NCBI GenBank assembly: GCA_965237505.1
Contig: CBDEFR010000004.1
Coordinates: 186,001-250,000 of the forward strand
Direction: 5' to 3'
Length of the DNA stretch: 64,000 nucleotides
Source of the DNA: NVTR01 sp965237505
GTDB taxonomy: Bacteria > Pseudomonadota > Alphaproteobacteria > Rhodobacterales > Rhodobacteraceae
How positions within the stretch are numbered: position 1 is the first letter of the stretch; every line of letters begins with the position of its first letter. Positions 17,338 through 25,408 of the stretch are shown here, in pieces. The position numbers and the translations under genes are program-made. A model generated the notes under the pieces. That model saw nothing but the letters and a program-made list of their open reading frames with translations. It ran no database searches and was not told the DNA's origin.

Positions 17338-18119
17338 ACGTTACCGATCTTTGCGAAGTATTTTGTGACGCGCTTGTGATTACGGAAGTGCCAGTCGGTT
17401 TTGCGGTAAAGACCGGATTCCAAATCGATGGCGGGGACGCGCTTGTTTTTTTCCTTGTTGCGCACAAGGAAAACGACATGTGGCGCATTGAGGATGACGG
17501 GGCGACTGTGGCAAATCTTGATATGGACGGTGTTGATGTTATGGCGTCCGGCCCGAGATCGGTTGCGTTTGCCGAATTGCTTCAAGAACATGATGCGCAG
17601 TTAGACCCTGAAGAAGTTATCCTTCACACCGAGTACGTTTCTGAAGAGGAGATCCCGCGGCTCTCTTTGCGTTTCTTGTCGCTACTTCTAAGGATGCAAG
17701 ATTTCGCTCTTGTCACTCGTGAGCGCGTTGAAGAAACTTTTCGCCACGACGTTATGGAAGCCATTCAGCAACGATTTGCTGACCGCGCCGATATAGAGGA
17801 AAGGCATGTCTTTGGAGATGACCTAAAGGATTATCAGGCTGATGTTGCCGTTCTGCCCCGCGAAGCGGCCCAGCCCCTAGCGGTATTCATCGGAACGTCC
17901 GAAATACGAGCGCTTGAAGCAATGCTGTTCTATGATCGCGTGACATATGTTCACCCCTTTGATTGCAAGGTAGTCCTAATCCTAGACACCATAAAAACCC
18001 CGAAGATTTCGGCTCGCACTCTAAACCGCGTGACCAACCATTTCCCGATTGCGGCCTTTCGCGATGCGCCAGATGATGCTATGTTGAGCATAGAAAAACA
18101 GATTTATGGAATGGTTTAA
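17334..18119 (+). CDS. DUF1828/DUF1829 domain protein, transposon cargo
   Basis: In this 261-residue acidic protein, residues about 20-120 fit DUF1828: FQIDGGDALVFFLV, WRIEDDGATVANLDMDGVDV and a closing FLSLLLRMQDFALVTRERVE. Residues about 140-255 fit DUF1829 (DYQADVAVLPREA, then AVFIGTSEIRALEAML, then VVLILDT). Both domains are of unknown function and are found mainly in phages and mobile islands. The gene is coupled by a 4-bp overlap to the 159-residue unknown. The DUF1829 half, with alternating strands and helices, could be a nuclease-like fold, but this is speculation. Intact and the last gene before the right transposon end. Confidence 0.8.
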   Translation: MNVTDLCEVFCDALVITEVPVGFAVKTGFQIDGGDALVFFLVAHKENDMWRIEDDGATVANLDMDGVDVMASGPRSVAFAELLQEHDAQLDPEEVILHTEYVSEEEIPRLSLRFLSLLLRMQDFALVTRERVEETFRHDVMEAIQQRFADRADIEERHVFGDDLKDYQADVAVLPREAAQPLAVFIGTSEIRALEAMLFYDRVTYVHPFDCKVVLILDTIKTPKISARTLNRVTNHFPIAAFRDAPDDAMLSIEKQIYGMV

Positions 18120-18262
18120 TGAACCAGAAATTCAAGGAATGGGAGAGATCTTTCTTTTCACTAAAGTTTATGAAGGGGAACCTAGAAGCGATGAATCAGA
18201 GAGTTAAGCCTCTAACTTTTGATTGCCTAGTTTTATATCCCATTTCCAGGTTTTGGCCGCAC

Positions 18263-19270
18263 TTATCCAGCGCAACTCTGGTCGGGCAATCCGTAGAGTG
18301 TCAAGAATTTGGCCCCTTTGCGAACGTTATGAGCGATGGCTGCAATACCGTAGGCAGTCATATTCCTGGCCAACCCCATAAATCGTGTTCGGGCTAAGCC
18401 ATAACGGCTTTTGTAAGTGGCAAAGGGCCGCTCGCCACCAGCACGAATAACAGCAATCTCATCATTGCGATTACGGTCATCATCCGACAGAGGTTTGTTA
18501 CGGTAACCTTTGCGTTGCACCTGATCTGCAGTGCCAAAACGTTTCAGTTTGTCACGCGTCTCCCGGGAACTGTAAGCCGCATCCGCGTAAAGGGCACTCT
18601 CATCGCCCAATAAAAGCGTATCGCGTTCGACGCTGTCATGCACATTACCCGCAGTGACTGTCTGGCGTTGAATGAAGCCGTCCTCATCCACACCCGTATG
18701 AACCGAGTATCCATAGGTGGATTTTAGATTGCCACGGCTGTCTTTCCTGACATGCCAGCCCGCGTCCTTATCGCGCTTTGGCTGACCATCTTTACCTTTG
18801 CCCGAGCCAGATTGTGCAGCCTCAACGGGGGTGGCATCAATGATGTTGATACGCCCTTCCGTCAGAATAATGTTCTTGGCCTCAAGCTGGCGGTTGATCT
18901 CCCCCAAGAGACGCTCCCACAGATCATGTTCAACCAGTTGATTGCGGAACCGCCCCAGCGTTGACGCCTCCGGGACATCGCCGCCCAGTTCAAGGTGGCA
19001 AAATTTACGAAACAGCAGATCACGATAAAGGCATTGCGACAGCTCAACATCCGATAATCGATACCACACCCCCAACAGCAAACCGCGAAACAAGGTCAAA
19101 AGTGGATAGCTTGGACGGCCTGTTTTTGAGGCATAAATCGACGACAAAATTGGTTCGACCTTCGACCAATCCAGAACCGCTTCTGTGGCGTCAAGTGCAT
19201 GAAGGGCGGGATGATCAAGCTCAGTGCTGGAAACGAAAAGTTCGGGTTGGGTGATGAATGGTTTTTGCAT
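18263..19270 (-). CDS. IS5-group transposase
   Basis: The protein (about 335 residues) starts MQKPFITQPELFVSSTELDH and has the IS5 N-terminal domain (YPLLTLFRGLLLGVWYRLSD) plus the DDE core: Asp in INIIDATPVEAAQ, Asp in ALYADAAYSSRET and Glu in IRAGGERPFATYKSRYG. The frame is open five codons further upstream; I favour 19270 because the family usually begins MQ. It is uninterrupted and belongs to the IS5 element whose left end is at 15581. Confidence 0.9.
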   Translation of the reverse strand: MQKPFITQPELFVSSTELDHPALHALDATEAVLDWSKVEPILSSIYASKTGRPSYPLLTLFRGLLLGVWYRLSDVELSQCLYRDLLFRKFCHLELGGDVPEASTLGRFRNQLVEHDLWERLLGEINRQLEAKNIILTEGRINIIDATPVEAAQSGSGKGKDGQPKRDKDAGWHVRKDSRGNLKSTYGYSVHTGVDEDGFIQRQTVTAGNVHDSVERDTLLLGDESALYADAAYSSRETRDKLKRFGTADQVQRKGYRNKPLSDDDRNRNDEIAVIRAGGERPFATYKSRYGLARTRFMGLARNMTAYGIAAIAHNVRKGAKFLTLYGLPDQSCAG

Positions 19271-19332
19271 AACCGAAACTAACAAATATTCTTGCCTTTG
19301 GGAATCCTCAAGTTATGCTGAGGTCTCTAATA

Positions 19333-20490
19333 CCAACGGCCTTATAGAATGACGCTTTTTTCGTATTCGCGTGAGGTTATGTTTTGAACGGTCTCTTTGT
19401 CTTCGGCGAAGAAGTTCCACGCGTCGCAGCACTTCTCGACGATGTGGTCGTAACTGTCGAAGATGGAGATGGCGAGTTTGTTGGCGCGCAGGTAGGCCCA
19501 GACGTTTTCGATCGGGTTGAGTTCCGGCGCGTATGGCGGCAGGGGGAGAAGTGTGATGTTGTCGGGGGTGCATAGTGCCGTTGAACCGTGCCAGCCTGCG
19601 CCATCAAGCACGATTACGGCATGTGCCCCTGGAACGACGGGTTTGGCGATTTCGGCGAGGTGTTCATTCATCGCCTGCGTATCGGCAAAGGGCATGACGA
19701 GGGCGGCGGCAGCGGCGCGTTCCGGACAGACGGCTCCAAATATGTAAGCCCATTTGTAGCGAGTATCACGTGGCGCGCGCGGGCGGGTTCCGCGCCTGGC
19801 CCAAACACGGGTGAGCGTTCCCTGCTGTCCGATCCTCGCTTCATCCTGGAACCAGATTTCCAGTGGTTTGCCGCGGGCTTCAGGCGGCAGTGCCGCCGCT
19901 ACCAGCTGCGCGAAGTTTTTTTTTGAACGCCGCCTGTGCGGCCGGATCCGATTGAGGATGTGCGGGGCGCACCGAAAGCCGCCTGAACCCAAGTTCGGCA
20001 AGCTGTTTGCCTACCGTGCGCTCATGCATGACAACACCGAAGCGCTCTTTGATCAGGTGCTTCAGGTCGATACGCCGCCAACGCACCACGCGGTCCACCT
20101 CAGGGTCAGGACCCGCGCGAACGATCTCGGAAAGTTCCGCCTTCTGCGCGGCGCTCAGGTAAGGCGTGCGCCCTGGTGCCGTGCGGTTCGACAGGCCCGC
20201 AAGCCCCCCGGCATTGTAACGATACACCCAGTCGCGCAAGGTTTGCCGGTCCATCCCGCAGCTCCGCGCCGCCGACGCGCGGTCCGACCCTTCCATAACC
20301 AACGCAATCGCCAACATCCTCCGCGCTGCCTTCGCATCCGTTGACCTCGCCGCCGACGCGCGAAGGTCCCTCGCCGATAAATCCAACCGTGTAACCGCAA
20401 CTGTCATGGGTCTCTCCTGCTTGTAGCAGAAGCGAATCACAACCGAGACGAAAAGGGAATCCCAAAAGAGTCACGCATAATGGCCCTTGG
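19333..20490 (-). mobile_element. IS630-family insertion sequence
   Basis: The ends read CCAACGGCCTTATAGAATGAC from the left and CCAAGGGCCATTATGCGTGAC read back from the right. Both sides have the dinucleotide TA (19331-19332, 20491-20492), the obligatory IS630/mariner target. Its 1158-bp length is normal. It stands between the IS5-group element and IS5 copy 3 inside the split cytochrome gene. Confidence 0.88.
19342..20407 (-). CDS. IS630-family transposase, two frames joined by frameshift
   Basis: The first frame starts at the ATG at 20407 (ribosome site AGGAGAGA). It encodes the helix-turn-helix region (RASAARSCGMDRQTLRDWVY) and runs to a run of nine A residues near 19917-19925 (RC: TTCAAAAAAAAACTTCG). 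The second frame continues from there with the DDE core: WFQDEARIGQQG, VIVLDGAGWHG and PELNPIENVWAYLR. A long A-run at the joint is the classic slippery site for programmed frameshifting in this family, so I read it as one functional split gene, not as a defect. Confidence 0.82.
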
Positions 20491-20495
20491 TATAA

Positions 20496-21426
20496 GTGTC
20501 TGATTCAAAACTCTACGGATGATTACAATGCCTTGCAATTTTACGCGTGAGGGTTCTGATATGTGCAACGAGTATCCATGCCTGTGAACTTGCGATGGAT
20601 TTTTCCGAATCTTTGGCCAATCGCCGGCAGCGGTTGAGCCATGCGAAGGTGCGCTCGACGACCCATCTTCTGGGAATGACTTCGAAGCCTTCCGCAGTGT
20701 CGAAGCGCTTGACGATCTGGATTGTCCAGTCACCGATGCCTTCAAGAGCGTCGCGCAGCTTTGGTCCGGCATAACCGCCATCCGCAAAGATATGGCGCAA
20801 GTTTGGATGGGAATACCGGATGGATTTCAACACTTCCGGTGCGCCATCACGGTCTTGAATACCGGCGCTATGCACGACCAACCCAACCATAAACCCGAGC
20901 GTGTCGGTGACAATGTGGCGCTTGCGGCCCTTGGTTTTCTTGCCCGCGTCATAGCCCGAAATGCCACCGCTTTCCGTTGTTTTTATGGTCTGGCTATCAA
21001 TGACACCAGCGGTGGGGCGGGCTTCTTGCCATGAAACTCGCGCGCCGTCGCCACCAGAAAATGGCTGATCACTTCAAAGATGCCATCGTTGCGCCAGCCA
21101 TAGAAATAGTAGCGCACGGTGGACACTGGCGGGAAATCATTGGGCAGCATACGCCACGCACACCCGGCGCTGGCGATGTACAAAATGGCATCCAGAACAT
21201 CGCGCATCGCCGTGCTGCGCGGACGACCAGTTGTTTTAGGCGGCGGCAGGAATGGCGCGATCAAACCCCATTCCTGATCAGTTAAATCGCTTGCATAGCG
21301 TCCCGAATGCCGTTCATATCGGGCGCGAGTGGTTTCCGTCCAGGCCATTGTGATCTCCCTCGAATCTTATCAATCCGATTGAATCACAACTCGCTGAAAT
21401 CACTCAATTAGTTTTGAATCAAACAC
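20496..21426 (-). mobile_element. IS5-family element (930-bp type), copy 3
   Basis: Near-identical to copies 1 and 2, bordered by TAA on both sides (20493-20495 and 21427-21429). The right terminal repeat has drifted (GTTTTGAATCAAACAC). It is the last of the four elements splitting the cytochrome gene. Confidence 0.92.
20513..21348 (-). pseudogene. IS5-family transposase, frameshifted copy
   Basis: One base is lost near 21017 (GGTGGGGCGGGCTTC, where copy 1 has GGTGGGGCCGGGCTTC), so the N-terminal half ends after HGKKPAPP. The C-terminal half continues in another phase to 20513. The catalytic residues are otherwise preserved. Compared with copy 2 there is also a W to S change (AKDSEK). Confidence 0.88.
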
Positions 21427-21710
21427 TAAGAGCGTGTGAGGGGTGCCACGGAGAAAATCTAAAGGGCGGGATAAACGGTGGGAGGCCATTGCGCGGCATG
21501 AGTTTCGAGCAGAAGTACTTTGACGGAGCGCCAGCCTCGTGGATGTATGAGTTCATGAGCACCTTGATGCCGCCTAATTCGCCAGGGCGTTATTCTCCGA
21601 ATACCTACGCCGACCTGATGGCCTACGTCCTCAAGCGGAACGGCTTCAGGGCCGGCGCGCCACTGCCCTCAGACGTCGATGCGCTCGACTACTTGATCAT
21701 GGAGAAGTGA
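21427..21710 (+). pseudogene. c-type cytochrome gene, 3' part with heme motif
   Basis: The continuation of the gene begun at 15338. It encodes RACEGCHGENLKGG (covalent heme site CxxCH), RPLRGMSFEQKYFDG, FMSTLMPPNSPGRY (the Met in LMPP is the probable distal heme ligand) and YADLMAYVLKRNGF. The protein would be a periplasmic monoheme electron carrier of about 170 residues. This half lacks the signal peptide and cannot be exported by itself. It lies 50 bp before an M50-like gene in the same direction. Confidence 0.88.
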
Positions 21711-21759
21711 TCGGGGGCCGGCGCGGGGACGGCGGCATGCGTTTGGCCGGACCCTGACT

Positions 21760-22368
21760 ATGGGGCTGTCAGAGCTCACCCTCCAGTCGATCGCCTTCCG
21801 TGTCCTGGCGCTTCTGATCATTGCTGGAGTTCATGGTGGCATCGTTGCGGGGGCGGCGGTCTTCTTGGGCGACAAGGGACCGAAATACGACGGCCGCCTG
21901 ACCATCGTGCCGGCCAGCCATATCGATCTTGTCGGCGCAATCAGCCTGATCATCTTCGGACTGGGCTGGGCGAAGCCGATGGCTATCGACGCACGACAGT
22001 TCCGCATCGGTCGAATCGGCATTGTCGTCGTCATCCTGGCCGGCTTCGTCGGCCTGCTTGTCACGGCCGCGCTTCTCGACGCCCTGATCCTGCCGGCACT
22101 GACGACGTTGCCGCACACAGCCGCGCTGACGACGGCGGCGTTCCTCCGGGCCGCTAGCAGCCTGTCGATCTGGTTCGCGCTGCTTGGCCTCATCCCCATC
22201 CCGCCGCTCACCGGCGGGCTGCTCCTCAACGCGTTCGGCATCCGCGTCTCACGGCAGACACAGTCGATCCTTGCCGCCGTGCTGCTCGTGGCGGTGGCGA
22301 CGGGCATGGTCCGCCAGCTTCTCGGCCCGGCCCACGCCGTGCTGGCGTCGGTCATCCTCGGCGAGTGA
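21760..22368 (+). CDS. M50 (site-2 protease)-like membrane protein lacking the active site
   Basis: The 202-residue protein has five or six hydrophobic helices. The layout follows site-2-protease relatives: a first helix with GVHGGIVAGAAVF where the zinc motif HExxH should be, then KYDGRLTIVPASHIDLVGAI, GLGWAKPMAI, and a late GLIPIPPLTGG where active enzymes have NLLPIPPLDGG. Glu and the second His of HExxH and the late Asp are all absent, so peptidase activity is unlikely. It sits between the cytochrome gene and a convergent binding-protein gene in what looks like a PQQ-dehydrogenase accessory cluster, and may be a membrane scaffold. Confidence 0.7.
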   Translation: MGLSELTLQSIAFRVLALLIIAGVHGGIVAGAAVFLGDKGPKYDGRLTIVPASHIDLVGAISLIIFGLGWAKPMAIDARQFRIGRIGIVVVILAGFVGLLVTAALLDALILPALTTLPHTAALTTAAFLRAASSLSIWFALLGLIPIPPLTGGLLLNAFGIRVSRQTQSILAAVLLVAVATGMVRQLLGPAHAVLASVILGE

Positions 22369-22375
22369 AAAGGAA

Positions 22376-23194
22376 TCACAGGGCGGGGACGGAGCCGCCC
22401 TGACCCATCGGCACCGCCCCATATTGCTCGAGGATGGCCGCCAGGGTGCCGTCCGAATCAAGCTGGCGGAAGGCCTGGACGATCTTGCGCTTTAGCGTGA
22501 GGTCGCCCTTCCAAAGGCCGAAGACCAGATTGTAGCGGGCGAGCTCATCGGGCAGGGAGGCGACCCACCAGTCGTTGTCCGCCGCCAGCCCGCCGGCCAG
22601 CAGCGCTTCGGTGACTCCGCCGTCGAGCTCACCGCCGGCGATGCCATCGACGAGCTCCTGGCCGTTGCGCACGACGCGGACGGTGACGCCCTGGCGGCGC
22701 AGGTAGCTGGCGAGGCCGATGCGGTCGAGACCGGAGATGAGGGTCAGTACCCCGATGGTGAGATCGTCGATATCTTCCAGCGGCGCCGGCGCCACGATCG
22801 CCCAGCCGGTCTCGGCGTAGGGCGGACCGGTATCCATGAACGACCGGGTGAGCGTCGAATCGACGACGCCCCCGGCGAGCACCTGGCACTTGCCGCGGTT
22901 GATGGCCCAATGGCGCGGATTGAAGTCGCGGCCAATGGCATCGTTGGGGCTGAGCAGCAACTCGACGCCGATGTAGTCGGCAACGGCACGGAGAATCTCG
23001 ACGTCGATCCCCGGCCGGTCAGGATCGCCGGTGACCAGCGGCGGGTAGGTCGTCGGAACGCAGGCGCGGATGGCATGGTTCGCCTCGACCTCGCTGAGCG
23101 AGGTATCGGGCGGCAGTAAGGTGACCAGCAAGATCAGCATCACCGCCAGCACCGGCCCGCTCAGATTGCCCGCCCATTTGCGCAAGCGTTCCAC
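22376..23194 (-). CDS. Periplasmic solute-binding-like protein (PQQ-dehydrogenase-associated type)
   Basis: This 272-residue protein has an N-terminal signal-anchor (LAVMLILLVTLLPPD) and an SBP_bac_3-type body: AIRACVPTTYPPLVTGDPDR, PGIDVEILRAVADYIGVELL, then YAETGWAIVAPAPLED and DDLTIGVLTLISG. Proteins of this kind (MxaJ/XoxJ-like) stand next to cytochrome c and PQQ-dependent alcohol dehydrogenase genes and are thought to help the dehydrogenase. The gene is 5 bp downstream of the ABC-2 permease gene and shares its operon. It ends convergently 7 bp from the M50-like gene. No dehydrogenase gene is present in the window. Confidence 0.72.
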   Translation of the reverse strand: MERLRKWAGNLSGPVLAVMLILLVTLLPPDTSLSEVEANHAIRACVPTTYPPLVTGDPDRPGIDVEILRAVADYIGVELLLSPNDAIGRDFNPRHWAINRGKCQVLAGGVVDSTLTRSFMDTGPPYAETGWAIVAPAPLEDIDDLTIGVLTLISGLDRIGLASYLRRQGVTVRVVRNGQELVDGIAGGELDGGVTEALLAGGLAADNDWWVASLPDELARYNLVFGLWKGDLTLKRKIVQAFRQLDSDGTLAAILEQYGAVPMGQGGSVPAL

Positions 23195-23199
23195 AGCGC

Positions 23200-24021
23200 T
23201 CAGATCCGGCGGAATTCGTAAAGCGCGATGGCGAACAGGACCACGCAGGCGATTCCCATGACCAGAACCCCAAGGCCGGGGCTGAACTGGTTGTAACCGA
23301 TCAGCGCGCCGCGCAGGGCATCAACGGCATAGGTAAGCGGGTTCCATTCGACCAGGTTCACCAGCCACTCGGGATAGACCACGCGGGTCTGCGCCCGGCT
23401 CAGTGCCGGGTCCAGCGGAAAGATCGAGCTGGAAGTGAAATAGAGTGGCAGGATAACGGCGTTCGAGAAGATGCCGAAACCCTGAAAGCTGCGGATGTGA
23501 TTGGCGATAACCACGCCTAGCGAAGTCAGCGCGAAGGCGAGTAACGCCATCAGCCCCAACGTCTCCAGAACTTTGGGCACGGTAAGGCTGACATCGGCGA
23601 ACTTGGCCAGCAACAGGACAAGGCAGCCGTGCAACACGGCCACCGTGGCGCCGCCCAACACCTTGCCCAGCAGGCTCGTGCTGCGCCACAGCGGCGAGAC
23701 CAGAACCTCGCGCAGAAAGCCGAACTCGCGGTCCCAGATCAACGAGACCGCCGATTGCACCGAAGTGAAAAGAATGTTCAGCGCGATGACGGCGGGAAAG
23801 ATGAACTGCAGATATGTGAAGGGAACGACAAAGGTGACCTCGCCATAGACTTCGCCGCGGAAATAGGGGTTCAGTCCGATCCCTAGGATCAGCAACCAAA
23901 GGATCGGACGGCTGATCCCGCCGATCAGCTGGCCCCGGTCGCGCAGTGAACGTTTCACTTCGCGCAGCCAGAGACCGTAAAGCCCGCCCAGCTGCAGCAT
24001 CAATACCGATCGGCCCGTCAT
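23200..24021 (-). CDS. ABC-2 type transporter permease (PQQ-alcohol dehydrogenase cluster type)
   Basis: The 273-residue protein has six predicted helices. Characteristic stretches are LWLREVKRSLRDRGQLIG at the N-terminus, SLIWDREFGFLREVLVSPLW and LYFTSSSIFPLDPALS near the end. It resembles the permeases encoded beside quinoprotein ethanol dehydrogenases (PedC-like neighbourhood) and forms an exporter with the ATPase encoded just upstream, whose stop overlaps its start by 4 bp. Since that ATPase is truncated, the exporter should be non-functional unless another ATPase substitutes. The substrate is unknown. Confidence 0.8.
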   Translation of the reverse strand: MTGRSVLMLQLGGLYGLWLREVKRSLRDRGQLIGGISRPILWLLILGIGLNPYFRGEVYGEVTFVVPFTYLQFIFPAVIALNILFTSVQSAVSLIWDREFGFLREVLVSPLWRSTSLLGKVLGGATVAVLHGCLVLLLAKFADVSLTVPKVLETLGLMALLAFALTSLGVVIANHIRSFQGFGIFSNAVILPLYFTSSSIFPLDPALSRAQTRVVYPEWLVNLVEWNPLTYAVDALRGALIGYNQFSPGLGVLVMGIACVVLFAIALYEFRRI

Positions 24022-24564
24022 CGCGTATGTTCCCCGCCAATCTTGCCGAAAGCCAAGGTCTGCTCGCGCCCGCCCGCCGCCTTGTCGCGTATCTCGCGGC
24101 CCGTCAGCGTTAGAAATACCGATTCAAGGCTTGGCACTTCGATCGACAGCGCCCGGATGCGCGCGCTGTTCTCGGCCAGAAAATCCTCGGAAAAGGCGTC
24201 GTCCGAGGTCAGCACGATCTCGGTTGCGCTGGCCTTGCTGAGGCGCTGGGCATACTGCGCAGCGATCTCGGCATGGTCAGTTTCGGTTTTGGGCACGATG
24301 CGCAGAAGTTGTTGACCGTATTGTTGTTTCAGTTCCGCAGGGCTGCCGTCGGCCAGCACTTTGCCATGGTCGATCACACAGACCTGGTCACAGGCCTCGA
24401 CTTCCTCGATGTAATGCGTCGAGATCAGGACCGTGATGTCGCGCTCGGCCTGCAGGCGGCGGATATAGGACCAGATGCGGTCGCGGGTCTGGGCGTCGAG
24501 CCCGACCGTGGGTTCGTCGAGCAGCATGATCTCGGAATCATGGACCAGGTCAATCGGCATTGAA
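24018..24564 (-). pseudogene. ABC transporter ATP-binding protein, N-terminal half lost
   Basis: What remains is the C-terminal half: Walker B (IMLLDEPTVGLD), H-loop (LISTHYIEEVEACDQV) and the usual DrrA-like tail. The frame runs rightward straight into the IS21 end at 24565, so Walker A and the LSGG signature are missing. The first residues of the apparent ORF (KGGHFWAPIGGQHS) are IS21 sequence. Nothing resembling the missing half is found beyond the IS at 27 kb, so the insertion was accompanied by a deletion. Confidence 0.88.
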
Positions 24565-24679
24565 TGTTGACCCCCTATCGGCGCCCAAAAATGACCCCCC
24601 TTTTGTGCTGAGCTGGCCCGTTGCTGCGTAGTCTCCATATAACGCAGCGGCGGCGGGCCAGCGTGGTTTCTGTTAAGGA

Positions 24680-25408
24680 TCAGGCTCTGTTTTTGAAACG
24701 CCAGCTTTCGTTTCCAGTTTCGACGATGTCACAGTGATGCGTGAGGCGGTCGAGCAGTGCGGTGGTCATTTTCGCATCACCGAAGACGCTCGGCCATTCG
24801 CCAAAGGCCAGGTTGGTTGTGACGATGATTGAGGTGCGCTCATAGAGTTTGCTGATCAGATGGAACAGAAGCTGTCCACCGGTCTGGGCGAAGGGCAGAT
24901 AGCCCAACTCGTTCAGGATCAGGAAGTCGAGGCGAGAGATCAGATCTGCCGTTCGTCCCTGCCGTTCTGCACGGGCTTCGGTATCCAGTTTGTTCACCAG
25001 ATCGACGCCATTGAAGAACCGCCCGCGACGGCCACTGCGGATGCAGGCGCGGGCAATACTGACGGCGAGGTGGGTTTTGCCGGTTCCGGTTCCGCCGATC
25101 AGCACCAGGTTGCGCTGGTGATCCAGGAAGTCTCCCGCAGCCAGATCACGGATCAGAGTCTCGTTGATCTCGGTCGCCTCGAAGTCGAACTCCTCCAGTT
25201 CCTTGGCCAGCGGCAGTTTGGCAATTGTCATCTGATATTTGATGGAGCGCGCCTGCTTCTCGCTGATCTCGGCATTCAGCAGATCCCCAATGATCTGTTG
25301 CGGTTCATGCTGGCGCTTGACTGCGGTGGTAATAATCTCATCGTAGGAGACCTTCATTCCGTAGAGCTTCAGCTTTCCCATCGCGTCGAGCAGGTCTGAG
25401 TGTTCCAT
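24680..25408 (-). CDS. istB: IS21 IstB helper ATPase
   Basis: The 242-residue AAA+ helper of IstA. Walker A is GGTGTGKTHLAVS and the C-terminal signature is MTTALLDRLTHHCDIVETGN. Walker B reads FLILNELGYLPF, with Asn where IstB proteins normally have Asp. That residue helps coordinate Mg-ATP, so ATPase activity may be reduced. The gene overlaps the end of istA by about 70 bp. The rest is full length. Confidence 0.9.
   Translation of the reverse strand: MEHSDLLDAMGKLKLYGMKVSYDEIITTAVKRQHEPQQIIGDLLNAEISEKQARSIKYQMTIAKLPLAKELEEFDFEATEINETLIRDLAAGDFLDHQRNLVLIGGTGTGKTHLAVSIARACIRSGRRGRFFNGVDLVNKLDTEARAERQGRTADLISRLDFLILNELGYLPFAQTGGQLLFHLISKLYERTSIIVTTNLAFGEWPSVFGDAKMTTALLDRLTHHCDIVETGNESWRFKNRA

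Larger units (their letters stand above)
15700..18227 (+). mobile_element. IS1595-family transposon with three cargo genes
   Basis: The 2528-bp element starts GGTAATCAAAAGTTAGAGG and ends with its complement. The 25-bp inverted repeats differ at two positions. An exact 8-bp duplication, TAGTTTTA, lies at 15692-15699 and 18228-18235. IS1595 elements have GG-starting ends and 8-bp duplications, and several subgroups carry passenger genes. After the transposase gene come a 48-residue Cys4 protein, a 159-residue unknown and a DUF1828/1829 protein, all in the same direction. Everything looks intact, so this is probably one of the younger insertions here. It sits inside the non-coding part of an IS5 element. 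Confidence 0.9.
15581..19327 (-). mobile_element. IS5-group insertion sequence interrupted by an IS1595 transposon
   Basis: The ends match as inverted repeats: GAGACCTTAGCATAA from 15581 and GAGACCTCAGCATAA read back from 19327. Subtracting the IS1595 element and its target duplication leaves about 1.21 kb, the standard IS5 length. The transposase gene is at 18263-19270, and the IS1595 insertion fell in the non-coding segment between its stop and the left end. Flanks do not show a clean four-base duplication because IS630 and another IS5 lie just to the right. Confidence 0.82.

Noticed and set aside
18119..18397. A 92-codon frame after the DUF1828 gene
   Set aside because: It crosses the right end of the IS1595 transposon and the 3' end of the IS5 transposase gene, so it cannot be an evolved gene.
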